From assembly GCF_007992835.1 (NCBI RefSeq), contig NZ_BKBA01000003.1, positions 682,001 to 746,000 on the forward strand: a stretch of 64,000 bases of DNA, written 5' to 3'. A model generated the notes under the pieces. That model was not told where the DNA came from, searched no databases, and worked only from the letters and a program-made list of their open reading frames with translations. The DNA comes from Knoellia locipacati. Lineage in GTDB: Bacteria > Actinomycetota > Actinomycetes > Actinomycetales > Dermatophilaceae. A program made the translations under genes and the position numbers. Shown in pieces: positions 8,887 through 17,076 of the stretch; the stretch's first letter is position 1; each line of letters begins with the position of its first letter.

Positions 8887-10005
8887 CAAGTCCCCGCCGG
8901 GCAGGGCCGCCGGGCCTCCGCGGCCGGTGGTGCGAGGGGGCTCGTAGCCACCTTCGGGCGGGACCATCTCGGCCCGGACGCCGAGCAGCCGGATCGGCCG
9001 GTCGTCGCCCAGACCGTGGAGCAGCTGGAGCGCCGTCGCGGCGATGGTCGACGGGTCGAACGTCGGTTCGGCGAGCTTGCGGATGCGGGTCGTCGTGAAG
9101 AACGGCGCGAACCGGACCTTGAGGTGGACGCGGGCGCAGGCCCGGTCCTCGCGCCGGATGTCCTCGACGACCTGCTCCGCGAGGGTGCGCACCGCGGCCG
9201 CGACCTCGTCGGGCTCGGTGAGGTCGGCCTGGAACGTCGTCTCGCGCCCGTGGGCCCGGGCGACCCACGGGGTGTCGTCGGTGACCGTGGCTCCCAGGCC
9301 GCGCCCGAGCCGGGCGTAGTGCGGGCCCATCCGCGGGCCGAACTCCGCCGTGAGCACCTCGTCCGAGGCGTCGGCGAGCTGCTGCACCGTGTCGTAGCCG
9401 TGGGTCGCGAGCCGGGCCGCGATCCGGTTGCCGACGCCCCAGAGCGCCGTCGTCGGCCGCTCCCCCATGACCTCGAACCAGGTGTCACGCGTGAGGACGA
9501 ACGTGCCCTGCGGCTTGCCGAAGTCGGTGGCGATCTTGGCGCGGACGGTCGTGTCGCCGACGCCCACCGAGCAGTGCAGCTGCGAGGCCTCGAGCACCTC
9601 GGCGCGGATGGCCTCGGCGTGGACGACCGCCTCGGCCACGTCCTCGCCGGGGGTCGTGATCCCGACGAAGGCCTCGTCCCAGCCGAGCACCTGCACGACC
9701 GCGCCCTCGTGCGCGCGCAGCGCCTCCATGACGACCGCGGACGCGGCCTCGTAGGTCGGGACGTCGACCGGCAGGAACACGGCGTCGGGGCACTTGCGCG
9801 CGGCCAGCCGCAGCGGCATGCCCGAGTGGACGCCGAACGCCCGCGCCTCGTAAGAGGCCGTCGACACGACGGCCCGCTCCGTAGGGTCCCCCCGTCCACC
9901 GACGACGAGCGGGAGACCGGCGAGCTCGGGCCGGCGCAGGATCTCGACCGCAGCGAGGAACTGGTCGAGGTCGACGTGGAGCACCCATCGGGCCATGGGT
10001 TCCAT
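8875..10005 (-). CDS. dinB: DNA polymerase IV (Y-family, DinB)
   Basis: A 376-residue translesion polymerase. The catalytic carboxylates are present: the first in HVDLDQFLAAVE (about 10-21), the DE pair in GWDEAFVG (about 107-114). VVSTASYEARAFGVHSGMP is the fingers motif, followed by the helix-hairpin-helix WGVGNRIAARL and a little-finger domain. The GWDEAF form is the second actinobacterial DinB type. The start could be 10005 or the second ATG at 9996, where GGAACCC provides a closer binding site. The C-terminus lacks a clear beta-clamp peptide, which is not decisive. Divergent from the MerR gene, upstream of the reductase gene on the same strand. Confidence 0.9.
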   Translation of the reverse strand: MEPMARWVLHVDLDQFLAAVEILRRPELAGLPLVVGGRGDPTERAVVSTASYEARAFGVHSGMPLRLAARKCPDAVFLPVDVPTYEAASAVVMEALRAHEGAVVQVLGWDEAFVGITTPGEDVAEAVVHAEAIRAEVLEASQLHCSVGVGDTTVRAKIATDFGKPQGTFVLTRDTWFEVMGERPTTALWGVGNRIAARLATHGYDTVQQLADASDEVLTAEFGPRMGPHYARLGRGLGATVTDDTPWVARAHGRETTFQADLTEPDEVAAAVRTLAEQVVEDIRREDRACARVHLKVRFAPFFTTTRIRKLAEPTFDPSTIAATALQLLHGLGDDRPIRLLGVRAEMVPPEGGYEPPRTTGRGGPAALPGGDLPSG

Positions 10006-10040
10006 GGTGCCGTCCCCGGGCGACAGCGGGAGGGAGTACG

Positions 10041-10056
10041 TTCAGGTGCACCTGAA
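10041..10056 (+). promoter_or_regulatory. Putative MerR autoregulatory operator
   Basis: TTCAGGTGCACCTGAA is a perfect palindrome between dinB and the MerR gene, immediately before the AAGGAGG ribosome binding site at 10055-10061. It matches the core of the site at 8867-8886. Position allows control of both divergent directions. Confidence 0.55.
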
Positions 10057-10066
10057 GGAGGCGGAG

Positions 10067-10510
10067 GTGACCGACGACGTGACGGACGACGCGACGGACG
10101 ACAACTGGAGCATCAGCGACCTCGCCGGCCGGTTCGGCCTGCCGACGCACGTCCTGCGCCACTGGGAGTCGATCGGTCTCATCGAGCCCCGGCGCGACGC
10201 GTCCGGCTACCGCCGCTACGGCCACGACGACCTCGTGCGGGTGGCGATCATCCAGCGCAACAAGGTCGCCGGCATGACCCTCGAGCAGATCAGGGTGCTC
10301 CTCGACGCCGGGGCGTGGGACCGCCACCAGGTCCTCGAGGCCCACCTGCGCGACATCGACGAGCGCATGCTCGCCCTCGAGCGCTCCCGTGAGATGACCG
10401 AGCACGCCCTGCGCTGCCGGAGCCACGACATCACGTCGTGCCCGCGCTTCGTGGCCGCCGTCGCCGACCTCGTCGAGGGTCACACGCACCCGGAGCTGTC
10501 CCGTGCGTGA
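10067..10510 (+). CDS. MerR-family transcriptional regulator
   Basis: A 147-residue MerR protein: winged helix-turn-helix with ISDLAGRFGLPTHVLRHWESIGLIEP (residues 16-41) and the GYRRY wing (47-51), then a dimerisation helix, and a C-terminal CRSH...CPRF segment with Cys117 and Cys125. I start at GTG 10067 because AAGGAGG precedes it by 5 nt; longer in-frame starts would read through the palindrome. The two cysteines could bind metal or sense redox, but this is not shown. It overlaps the next gene by 8 nt, so it heads an operon with an L-2-hydroxyglutarate oxidase and a permease. Confidence 0.85.
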   Translation: MTDDVTDDATDDNWSISDLAGRFGLPTHVLRHWESIGLIEPRRDASGYRRYGHDDLVRVAIIQRNKVAGMTLEQIRVLLDAGAWDRHQVLEAHLRDIDERMLALERSREMTEHALRCRSHDITSCPRFVAAVADLVEGHTHPELSRA

Positions 10511-11714
10511 CGTCGTCGTCGTCGGAGGCGGGATCGTCGGTCTCGCGACGGCATACGAGGTCCTGCGGCGGCGACCGGGAGCCGACGTCCTCGTCGTCGA
10601 GAAGGAGGCCGAGGTCGCCCGCCACCAGACCGGCCACAACAGCGGCGTGATCCACGCGGGGGTCTACTACGAGCCCGGCAGCCTCAAGGCGCGCTTCTGC
10701 CGCGAGGGTGCCGCCGCGACCCGCGAGTACTGCACCGAGAAGCGGATCCCGTTCTCGGACACCGGCAAGCTCGTCGTCGCGACGAACCCCGTCGAGGTCC
10801 AGCGGCTCGAACAGCTCACGACCCGGGCGCGCACCAACGGCCTCGCGGTGACGCCCGTGTCGGGCGGCGAGCTGCGCGAGCGCGAGCCGCACGTCACCGG
10901 TGAGGCCGCGCTCCACGTGCACGCCACCGGGATCACGGACTACCCCGCCGTATGCCGTGCGCTCGCCTCCGACGTCGCGGGCGCCGGTGGCGAGGTGCGC
11001 ACCTCCACCGCCGTGACGGCGATCGCGGAGGGCCCGGCGTCGGTCACCCTCACGCTCAGCCGCGACGGCTGGGAGAGCCCCGAGTCCGCCCGGCTCGTCA
11101 TCGTCTGCGGCGGCCTGCAGGCGGACCGGCTCGCCGCCATGTCCGGCCTCAACTCGGGCGCCGACGCCTTCCAGATCGTGCCGTTCCGTGGTGAGTACTA
11201 CCGGCTCCCCGCCAGCCGCAACGACCTCATCGACGCGCTCATCTATCCCGTGCCGGACCCCGGGCTGCCCTTCCTCGGCGTCCACCTCACCCGGATGGTC
11301 GACGGCGGCATCACCGTGGGGCCCAACGCGGTCCTCGGGCTGAGCCGCGAGGGCTACCGCAAGGGGTCGGTGGACGTGCGGGACCTCGCGACCTACGTCG
11401 GATTCCCCGGCATGTGGCGCGTGGCCCGCACCCACTGGCGCACCGGGCTCGCCGAGCAGCGCGACTCGTGGCGTCGCAGCGGCTACCTTCGCCTCGTGCA
11501 GCGCTACTGCCCCGAGCTCACCGTCGACGACCTGCTCCCCGAGGAGGCCGGCATCCGCGCACAGGCGGTCCTGCGCGACGGCACGCTGGTGCACGACTTC
11601 CTCGTGCGGCGCACCGACCGGACCGTCCATGTCTGCAACGCTCCCTCCCCGGCGGCCACCTCGGCGTTCCCGATCGCCCGGCACGTGGTCGACCTCGCGA
11701 CGGCGGCTGCGTGA
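10503..11714 (+). CDS. lhgO: L-2-hydroxyglutarate oxidase
   Basis: A 403-residue FAD-dependent DAO-fold enzyme. The FAD motif VVVVGGGIVGLATAYEVL is at 3-20, followed by HQTGHNSGVIHAGVYYEPGSLKARFC, the hallmark of LhgO. The C-terminus keeps the substrate/FAD segment GIRAQAVLRDGTLVHDF. The known enzyme oxidises L-2-hydroxyglutarate to 2-oxoglutarate at the membrane, passing electrons to the quinone pool or oxygen. Starts at a GTG overlapping the MerR stop and is itself overlapped by the next gene (GTGA), so the three are probably co-translated. Confidence 0.9.
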   Translation: MRDVVVVGGGIVGLATAYEVLRRRPGADVLVVEKEAEVARHQTGHNSGVIHAGVYYEPGSLKARFCREGAAATREYCTEKRIPFSDTGKLVVATNPVEVQRLEQLTTRARTNGLAVTPVSGGELREREPHVTGEAALHVHATGITDYPAVCRALASDVAGAGGEVRTSTAVTAIAEGPASVTLTLSRDGWESPESARLVIVCGGLQADRLAAMSGLNSGADAFQIVPFRGEYYRLPASRNDLIDALIYPVPDPGLPFLGVHLTRMVDGGITVGPNAVLGLSREGYRKGSVDVRDLATYVGFPGMWRVARTHWRTGLAEQRDSWRRSGYLRLVQRYCPELTVDDLLPEEAGIRAQAVLRDGTLVHDFLVRRTDRTVHVCNAPSPAATSAFPIARHVVDLATAAA

Positions 11715-12799
11715 CAGGGCAGGAGCTCGTCGACCTCGCTGCCCGGATCGGGCCGGTCATGGTCTTCCTCGTGGCGATGACCGTCGTCGCCGAGGTCGCC
11801 GAGATCGCGGGGGTCTTCGACGTCGCCGCGCACTGGACCGCGCACGCGGGGCGACGCCGCACCTGGCTGCTGTGGCTGCTCGTCGTCGCGCTCGCGACCG
11901 CGTGCACCATCGTCCTGAGCATCGACACGACGGCGGTGCTGCTCACCCCCGTCGTCATCGCCATGACGAGACAGCTCGGCATCGCCGCGATGCCGTTCGC
12001 CCTCACCACCGTCTGGCTCGCCAACACCGCGTCGCTGCTCCTGCCGGTCTCGAACCTGTCCAACCTCATCGCGCTGCACCGATTCTCGGCGCTGGGCGTC
12101 GGGACGCACGAGTACATCGCCCTCGCCTGGCGCCCCGCCCTCGCCGCGATCCTCGCCACCGTCGTCGTGCTCTTCGTGCTCCACCGGCGCGACCTGCTCA
12201 CCCGCTACGACCTCGACCCGCCCGCGGACCCGCACGACCGCGTCCTGCTCTGGGTCGCCGGCGGCATCTGCGTCGCCCTCGGACCGGCCTTCGTCAGCGG
12301 CGTGACGCCCGCCATCCCCGCCGCCATCGGCGCCGTGGCCCTCGTCGCCGTGCTCGCCTGGCGCTGGCCCTCACGGGTGCGGACGGTCGCGGTCCCCTGG
12401 GTCATGGTCCTCGCGGTCTGCGTCCTCTTCGTCGTGGTCGACGTCGCCATGCGCCACGGCCTCGAGTCCGTCCTCGCAGGACTCGTCGGGGGCGACGCCG
12501 GCAGCCTCTGGCGGGTCGGTCTCGTCGGCGCTGCGGGCGCCAACGTCGTCAACAACCTGCCGGCCTACCTCGCGCTCGAGCCCGTTTCGGACGGCTCGGG
12601 CGAGCGCCTCATGGCCCTCCTGGTCGGGGTCAACGCCGGCTCGATCGTCACGGTCTGGGGCTCGCTCGCCACCCTGCTGTGGCGCGACCGGTGCCGTCGC
12701 GCGGGGCTCACCGTCGCCGCCGGGCCGTATGCCGTCCGCAGCCTCCTGTGCGCCGTCGCCGCGGTGTCGGCGGCGCTCCTCGCGCTCAGCCTGGCCTGA
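11711..12799 (+). CDS. SLC13/ArsB-like anion permease
   Basis: A 362-residue membrane protein with about ten hydrophobic helices. Repeated family signatures are visible: DTTAVLLTPVVIAM with LANTASLLLPVSNLSNLIA in the first half, and GAAGANVVNNLPAYLAL with LLVGVNAGSIVTVWGSLATLLW in the second. These are the paired NLPAY / NxxSLLLPVSNLTNL motifs of the ArsB/NhaD/SLC13 superfamily. The substrate is open; a neighbouring 2-hydroxyglutarate oxidase suggests a dicarboxylate, but arsenite or Na+/H+ exchange are alternatives. Its 3' end overlaps the convergent hydrolase by 14 nt. Confidence 0.8.
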   Translation: MTGQELVDLAARIGPVMVFLVAMTVVAEVAEIAGVFDVAAHWTAHAGRRRTWLLWLLVVALATACTIVLSIDTTAVLLTPVVIAMTRQLGIAAMPFALTTVWLANTASLLLPVSNLSNLIALHRFSALGVGTHEYIALAWRPALAAILATVVVLFVLHRRDLLTRYDLDPPADPHDRVLLWVAGGICVALGPAFVSGVTPAIPAAIGAVALVAVLAWRWPSRVRTVAVPWVMVLAVCVLFVVVDVAMRHGLESVLAGLVGGDAGSLWRVGLVGAAGANVVNNLPAYLALEPVSDGSGERLMALLVGVNAGSIVTVWGSLATLLWRDRCRRAGLTVAAGPYAVRSLLCAVAAVSAALLALSLA

Positions 12800-13643
12800 C
12801 CGCGGAACGCACCCAGCCGGCGACCTCGCGGGCGAAGCCGCCCGGGTGCCGGGCCCAGACGAAGTGGTCGAAGGCCGGACCCTCCTCACCGTCCGGTCGC
12901 GTGCTGAAGCGGTGCTCCACCCGGGCACCGGCCAGCTTGTCGGTGAGGTTGTCCACCGAGCCCCGAGGGGCGAGCGGGTCGTTGTCGAGGGTGACCGCGA
13001 GCACCGGCACGTCGATCCGCGCGAAGTCGGGCTCGGTGACCTCGTCGCCACGCTCGACCACGAGGGCACCCCGACGGGCGAACCGGGCCCATTCGCGGAT
13101 GAGGCGGCGCGGCTGGCGCCCACCGAAGCCGAGACGGTGACCCGGCCAGTGCCCCCGCAGCGCCGTCACGGCGCTGAGCGTCTGCGTCTGGGCGAGCAGC
13201 TTGACCCGCTGCGGGAAGCCGCGCCAGTAGGGCGAGCCCGAGCCGATGAGGACGAGGGCGGCCACGCCCGAGGAGTGCGTGGCGAGGTGCACCATCGCGA
13301 CCTGCCCACCGAACGAGTGGCCGACGAACGCCAGCGGGCGGCCGGCATACCGCTCCCGAGCCACCGCGACGGTGCCGGCGACGACCTCGTCGGACACGAC
13401 GGCATACCCGAAGTCGTGGTGACGGCTGGCGACGGGACGGCTCGTGCCCTGACCCGGGAAGTCGGCCGTGAGCGTGGCGACCCCCTCGCGCGCGAGGGCG
13501 GCCGCGAACGGGCCGTAGTAGCCGACGGCGACACCGAGCGCCGGCAGGAGAACGACCACCGGGTCGCCCTCGCCGCCGGCGTCCACGCCGACGACCGAGG
13601 TGCGCGCCCCGGAGGACAGGTCGAGGTCGGTCACGTGCTCCAT
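12786..13643 (-). CDS. Alpha/beta hydrolase
   Basis: A 285-residue alpha/beta-hydrolase: VVVLLPALGVAVGYYGPFAAAL (oxyanion region), LTADFPGQG, and nucleophile elbow GHSFGG with Ser110. The likely acid is in VTLDNDPLAP and the histidine in FDHFVWARHPGGF. An in-frame reading extends upstream to 13913, but that sequence is antisense to the next gene and low in family features, so I take the ATG at 13643. No signal peptide. Lysophospholipase-like or esterase activity is possible; specific substrate unknown. Confidence 0.8.
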   Translation of the reverse strand: MEHVTDLDLSSGARTSVVGVDAGGEGDPVVVLLPALGVAVGYYGPFAAALAREGVATLTADFPGQGTSRPVASRHHDFGYAVVSDEVVAGTVAVARERYAGRPLAFVGHSFGGQVAMVHLATHSSGVAALVLIGSGSPYWRGFPQRVKLLAQTQTLSAVTALRGHWPGHRLGFGGRQPRRLIREWARFARRGALVVERGDEVTEPDFARIDVPVLAVTLDNDPLAPRGSVDNLTDKLAGARVEHRFSTRPDGEEGPAFDHFVWARHPGGFAREVAGWVRSAVRPG

Positions 13644-13752
13644 GGGCCCACCGTAGGACCGGGGTGTCCTCCCCATTGCCGGGGGCGGGTCGTGGGCCCT
13701 AGGTTCCATCCAGCGGTCGCCAACGGGCGGCCCTCGGGGAGGGGAGAACCAC

Positions 13753-14763
13753 ATGTCCACGTCCACCACCACACGGGCCCGCAGGCGCGTCGCCGCCGGG
13801 GTCGTCGGAGCCCTGGCGCTCACCGCTGCCACGCTCGTCGCCTCGCCGCAGTCGGGGCTGACCGGGCGGGCCGACGCCGCGGCGGCCCAGTGCAGCGAGG
13901 ACCACTCGAGCACCGAGTTCGGCGGGGCGGCGGTCAGCTCGGCCTACGGCGCCTACTTCAACGCGAGCACGCCGGCCGCGAGCTACCTCACGGACTTCGT
14001 GCCGCAGGGTCTCGGCCTGTGGCAGAACTGGCGTGGCGGGTCGAGCACCGAGGACCTCTTCCTCGTCGGGATGCACCACAGGGACGAGAACTCCAACCGG
14101 TCGCTGCTCTACGGCATGACCCCCGGTGGCACCGTGCGCGGCTACGCCCGCCTCCCGGTCGGCTCGCACGCCGGCGGCGTCAAGGTCCACAACGGCTGGG
14201 TCTACGTGCAGCACGACAACGGCCGGATCCTGCGCTACTCCGTGGCGCGCATCCGCCAGGCGTTCACCGACAGCACGAAGCGCAACCTCGGCTGGGGCGC
14301 GGCCACCAACGCCGTGACCGACGTGAGCTTCTTCGACATCGACGGCGGCTACCTGTACGGCGGCTACCACAACCCCTCGGCCCGCGGACACATGTTCCGC
14401 TACCGCATCCTCGCCGACGGCAACCTCGTCCAGGACATGGCGTGGGGCCCGATCCAGATCCCGACCAAGGCGCAGGGCGTGCTCGTCCTGAGCAACACGT
14501 GGATCTTCTCGACGTCCCGCTTCCGCGACTACCGCGGCAACGTCTACGTCGTCCGCCGCGGCTACGGCAAGGGCGACGAGTTCACGTCGGTGCGCTACCG
14601 CTGCTTCCAGTCGGTGGCGATGATCCAGGAGCTCGTCGGCTACGACGGGCGGACCTACCTGCTCAACGAGAGCGGCGCCTCCGCGTTCGCCGACGGTCGG
14701 ATCCACAACATCCGCAACCTCCACGTCGCCAACACCGAGACGTTGCGCGGCCTCGTCTGGTGA
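13753..14763 (+). CDS. Secreted protein of unknown function, propeller-like
   Basis: A 336-residue exported protein. A strong GGGGAGGGGAG ribosome binding site precedes the ATG. Residues 1-45 are a long signal with an RARRR n-region and an ADAAAAQ cleavage zone. The mature part is rich in Gly/Tyr/Trp and has beta-repeat-like segments such as GGVKVHNGWVYVQHDNGRILRY and DGGYLYGGYHNPSARGHMFRY, suggesting a beta-propeller. Two cysteines (in QCSEDH and YRCFQS) could form a disulfide. I do not recognise a named family or active site. Monocistronic by spacing. Confidence 0.75.
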   Translation: MSTSTTTRARRRVAAGVVGALALTAATLVASPQSGLTGRADAAAAQCSEDHSSTEFGGAAVSSAYGAYFNASTPAASYLTDFVPQGLGLWQNWRGGSSTEDLFLVGMHHRDENSNRSLLYGMTPGGTVRGYARLPVGSHAGGVKVHNGWVYVQHDNGRILRYSVARIRQAFTDSTKRNLGWGAATNAVTDVSFFDIDGGYLYGGYHNPSARGHMFRYRILADGNLVQDMAWGPIQIPTKAQGVLVLSNTWIFSTSRFRDYRGNVYVVRRGYGKGDEFTSVRYRCFQSVAMIQELVGYDGRTYLLNESGASAFADGRIHNIRNLHVANTETLRGLVW

Positions 14764-14886
14764 CACCCTCGGCGTGTCGGATTCGTGCTCGGACGGGTCA
14801 CGAATCGGCCACGGACGCAACCTGCCTCCCGGGTCGCGCGTCTGTGCAGGTGGAGGATGACGCGATCCACACGCAGGGGGAGCCAC

Positions 14887-15816
14887 ATGTCAGGGAGCAT
14901 CCGTCGAGGGACCGTCACCGTGGTGACGGCCGCTGCCCTGGCCGTCGGGCTGGGGGCCTGCGGCGGGGTGACGTGGACGCCGAAGGGCAGCGAGACCGTC
15001 GCCGCGCCCGAGGTGACGGGCGGGGTGGCCGGGGTGGCCGGGACGAGCGAGACGGCCACCCCGAGCCCCACGGCGACGCCCGGGCCGACCGCGCCCTCGA
15101 GGTCGGCGGCCCCGACGCCCACGCCGTCGGCGACGAGGACCGTCACGCCGAAGCCGAAGCCCACGCCGTCCGGGACCCCGAAGCCCAAGCCCCCACCCTC
15201 GAGGACCGCGGAGCCGGTCCACGAGGTCCTGCGCCTCGGCGACCGTGGTCCGGAGGTCCTCGCGCTGCAGAAGCGGCTGTCGTCCCTCGGCTACTGGCTC
15301 GGCGAGCCCGACGGCCACTACGGCGGGCTGACCCAGCAGGCCGTGTGGGCGCTGCAGAAGACGGCCGGGATCTCCCGTGACGGGAAGGTCGGCCGCAGGA
15401 CGCAGCGTGCCCTCGACGACGGGGTCCGCCCCCGCACCCGGCTGGACGGCAACGGGGTCGACATCGACCTCGGGCGTCAGATCCTCATGATCGTGCGTGG
15501 CGGACAGGTGAGGTACACCCTCAACACGAGCACCGGTGGCGGCTACGAGTACGAACGCAAGGACGGCAGCACCGCCACCGCCCGCACCCCCAAGGGGACC
15601 TTCCGGGTCGGCTACACGGTCGACGGTCCGGACGAGGGCTTCCTCGGCGAGATGTGGCGACCGCGCTACTTCAACGGCGGGTATGCCGTCCACGGCTCGC
15701 CGTCGATCCCGGCCTACCCGGCCTCGCACGGCTGCGCCCGCGTGAGCAACGCGGCCATGGACATGATCTGGTCGCGCGACCTCATGCCGAAGGGGTCCGG
15801 CGTCCTGGTGCGCTGA
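14887..15816 (+). CDS. L,D-transpeptidase lipoprotein with peptidoglycan-binding domain
   Basis: A 309-residue wall enzyme. The lipobox LGAC places the lipidated cysteine at residue 25. Residues about 40-105 are a Pro/Thr/Lys-rich spacer across the wall. A peptidoglycan-binding type 1 domain follows (LRLGDRGPEVLALQKRL ... KVGRRTQRAL), then a YkuD catalytic domain with HGSPSIPAYPASHGCARVS, containing the conserved HG and SHGC-R residues. Enzymes of this type form 3-3 peptidoglycan cross-links or attach proteins to the wall. GGGGAG precedes the ATG. Its last 35 nt overlap the convergent MFS gene. Confidence 0.92.
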   Translation: MSGSIRRGTVTVVTAAALAVGLGACGGVTWTPKGSETVAAPEVTGGVAGVAGTSETATPSPTATPGPTAPSRSAAPTPTPSATRTVTPKPKPTPSGTPKPKPPPSRTAEPVHEVLRLGDRGPEVLALQKRLSSLGYWLGEPDGHYGGLTQQAVWALQKTAGISRDGKVGRRTQRALDDGVRPRTRLDGNGVDIDLGRQILMIVRGGQVRYTLNTSTGGGYEYERKDGSTATARTPKGTFRVGYTVDGPDEGFLGEMWRPRYFNGGYAVHGSPSIPAYPASHGCARVSNAAMDMIWSRDLMPKGSGVLVR

Positions 15817-17032
15817 GCTCTGCGGCGACGGCCTCGCGCGGCAGGGTCTCGCGGGCCCGGGTCCACGGGATGGTCGCGAGCAGGCTGAGCAGTCCGGTGA
15901 CACCGAACGCCAGGGCGTAGCTGCCGGAGTCGACGAGGGCGCCCGCGACGATCGGGCCGATGATGGCCCCGGCGTCGGCCGACATTTGGAAGGCGGCCAG
16001 CGCCGGGCCGCCGTTGCGGTCGCGGCCGATGACGTCGGCCATGCTCGCCTGCTGCGAGGGGTTGAGCGCACCCGAGCCCATGCCCGCCACCACCGAGAAC
16101 ACGACGAGGACCGGGAAGGTCGTGGCGAGCCCGGTGGCGATCGTCGCGACGCCGGCGACGGCCAGACCGCCGATGATGAACGGGCGCCGGCCCACCCGGT
16201 CGCTGAGCCGCCCGGCGACATTCATGCCGACGGCGTTGGCCCCGGCGTAGATCGCGAGGACGGCGCCGGCGAGCCACGGCTCCTTGCCGATGTTGGCGGC
16301 GACGAACAGCGGGATGATCGCGTTGCGCACCCCGAAGTTGGCCCAGCCGTTGGCGAACGCGGAGCCGAGCCCGGCGCGGTAGGCACTGTCCTGCAGGCCC
16401 TCGCGGGCGGTCATCACCGGGAGCACGGGTGCGTCGGCCGCGGGCCGGAGCGAGTGCCCGCTGATGAAGATCCCGACGAGGGCGGCAGCGACGAGGAGCG
16501 CCGCGGCATACGCGAGGAACGGCACCCGCAGACCGAGACCACCGAGGGCCCCGCCCACGGCGGGTCCGCCGATCCCGCCGATGAGGAAGGCCGAGCCGTA
16601 GGCCGACGAGACGCGCCCGCGGATCGACGGCGGCGCGAGCCGGACGACGAGGGCCGTCGCAGACACCGTGAACATCACCGAGCCGATGCCGCCGAGCCCG
16701 CGGAAGACGACGAGCTGCCAGTACGAGTGGGCGAAGGCCGTGGCCGCGGTCGAGGCGGCGACGATGAGGAGCCCGGCGAGGTAGATGGGGCGCTCGCCCA
16801 GCCGGACGATGAGGGCCCCACCCGCCGGCGCGAAGACCAGGCGGAAGAACGCGAAGACGCTGACCACCACGGCGCTGGCGGTGGCACCGACGCCGAAGCT
16901 CTGGGCGAACTGCGGCAGCACCGGCGTGATGAGGCCGAAGCCGAGCGCGATGACGAAGGCCGAGGCGACCAGGACCCAGATCTCGCGCGGGATGCGGACA
17001 CGCTCGACCGGCGCGGGAGGGGTGGTGGTCAT
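15782..17032 (-). CDS. MFS transporter (multidrug-efflux-like)
   Basis: A 416-residue 12-helix major facilitator: first helix WVLVASAFVIALGFGLITPVLPQF, loop 2-3 motif RLGERPIYLAG, helix 4 FRGLGGIGSVMF, loop 8-9 RLSDRVGRRPFI. The DHA1-like pattern suggests drug or metabolite export, but substrate is unknown. The ATG at 17032 follows a CATACT -10-like element (part of a GTATGCCG copy) by about 11 nt, so its message may be nearly leaderless. It lies 44 nt downstream of the ECF transporter and could be its third cistron. Confidence 0.85.
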   Translation of the reverse strand: MTTTPPAPVERVRIPREIWVLVASAFVIALGFGLITPVLPQFAQSFGVGATASAVVVSVFAFFRLVFAPAGGALIVRLGERPIYLAGLLIVAASTAATAFAHSYWQLVVFRGLGGIGSVMFTVSATALVVRLAPPSIRGRVSSAYGSAFLIGGIGGPAVGGALGGLGLRVPFLAYAAALLVAAALVGIFISGHSLRPAADAPVLPVMTAREGLQDSAYRAGLGSAFANGWANFGVRNAIIPLFVAANIGKEPWLAGAVLAIYAGANAVGMNVAGRLSDRVGRRPFIIGGLAVAGVATIATGLATTFPVLVVFSVVAGMGSGALNPSQQASMADVIGRDRNGGPALAAFQMSADAGAIIGPIVAGALVDSGSYALAFGVTGLLSLLATIPWTRARETLPREAVAAELSAPGRRTPSA

Positions 17033-17076
17033 GACAAGGGACAAGTATGCCGCCCACCCCCGACATTCCCGGACGC

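Noticed and set aside
7095-9098. A 667-codon plus-strand frame over the LD-carboxypeptidase and reductase genes
   Set aside because: Repetitive Arg/Glu/Gly/Val composition with no family features; the minus-strand genes carry intact catalytic motifs.
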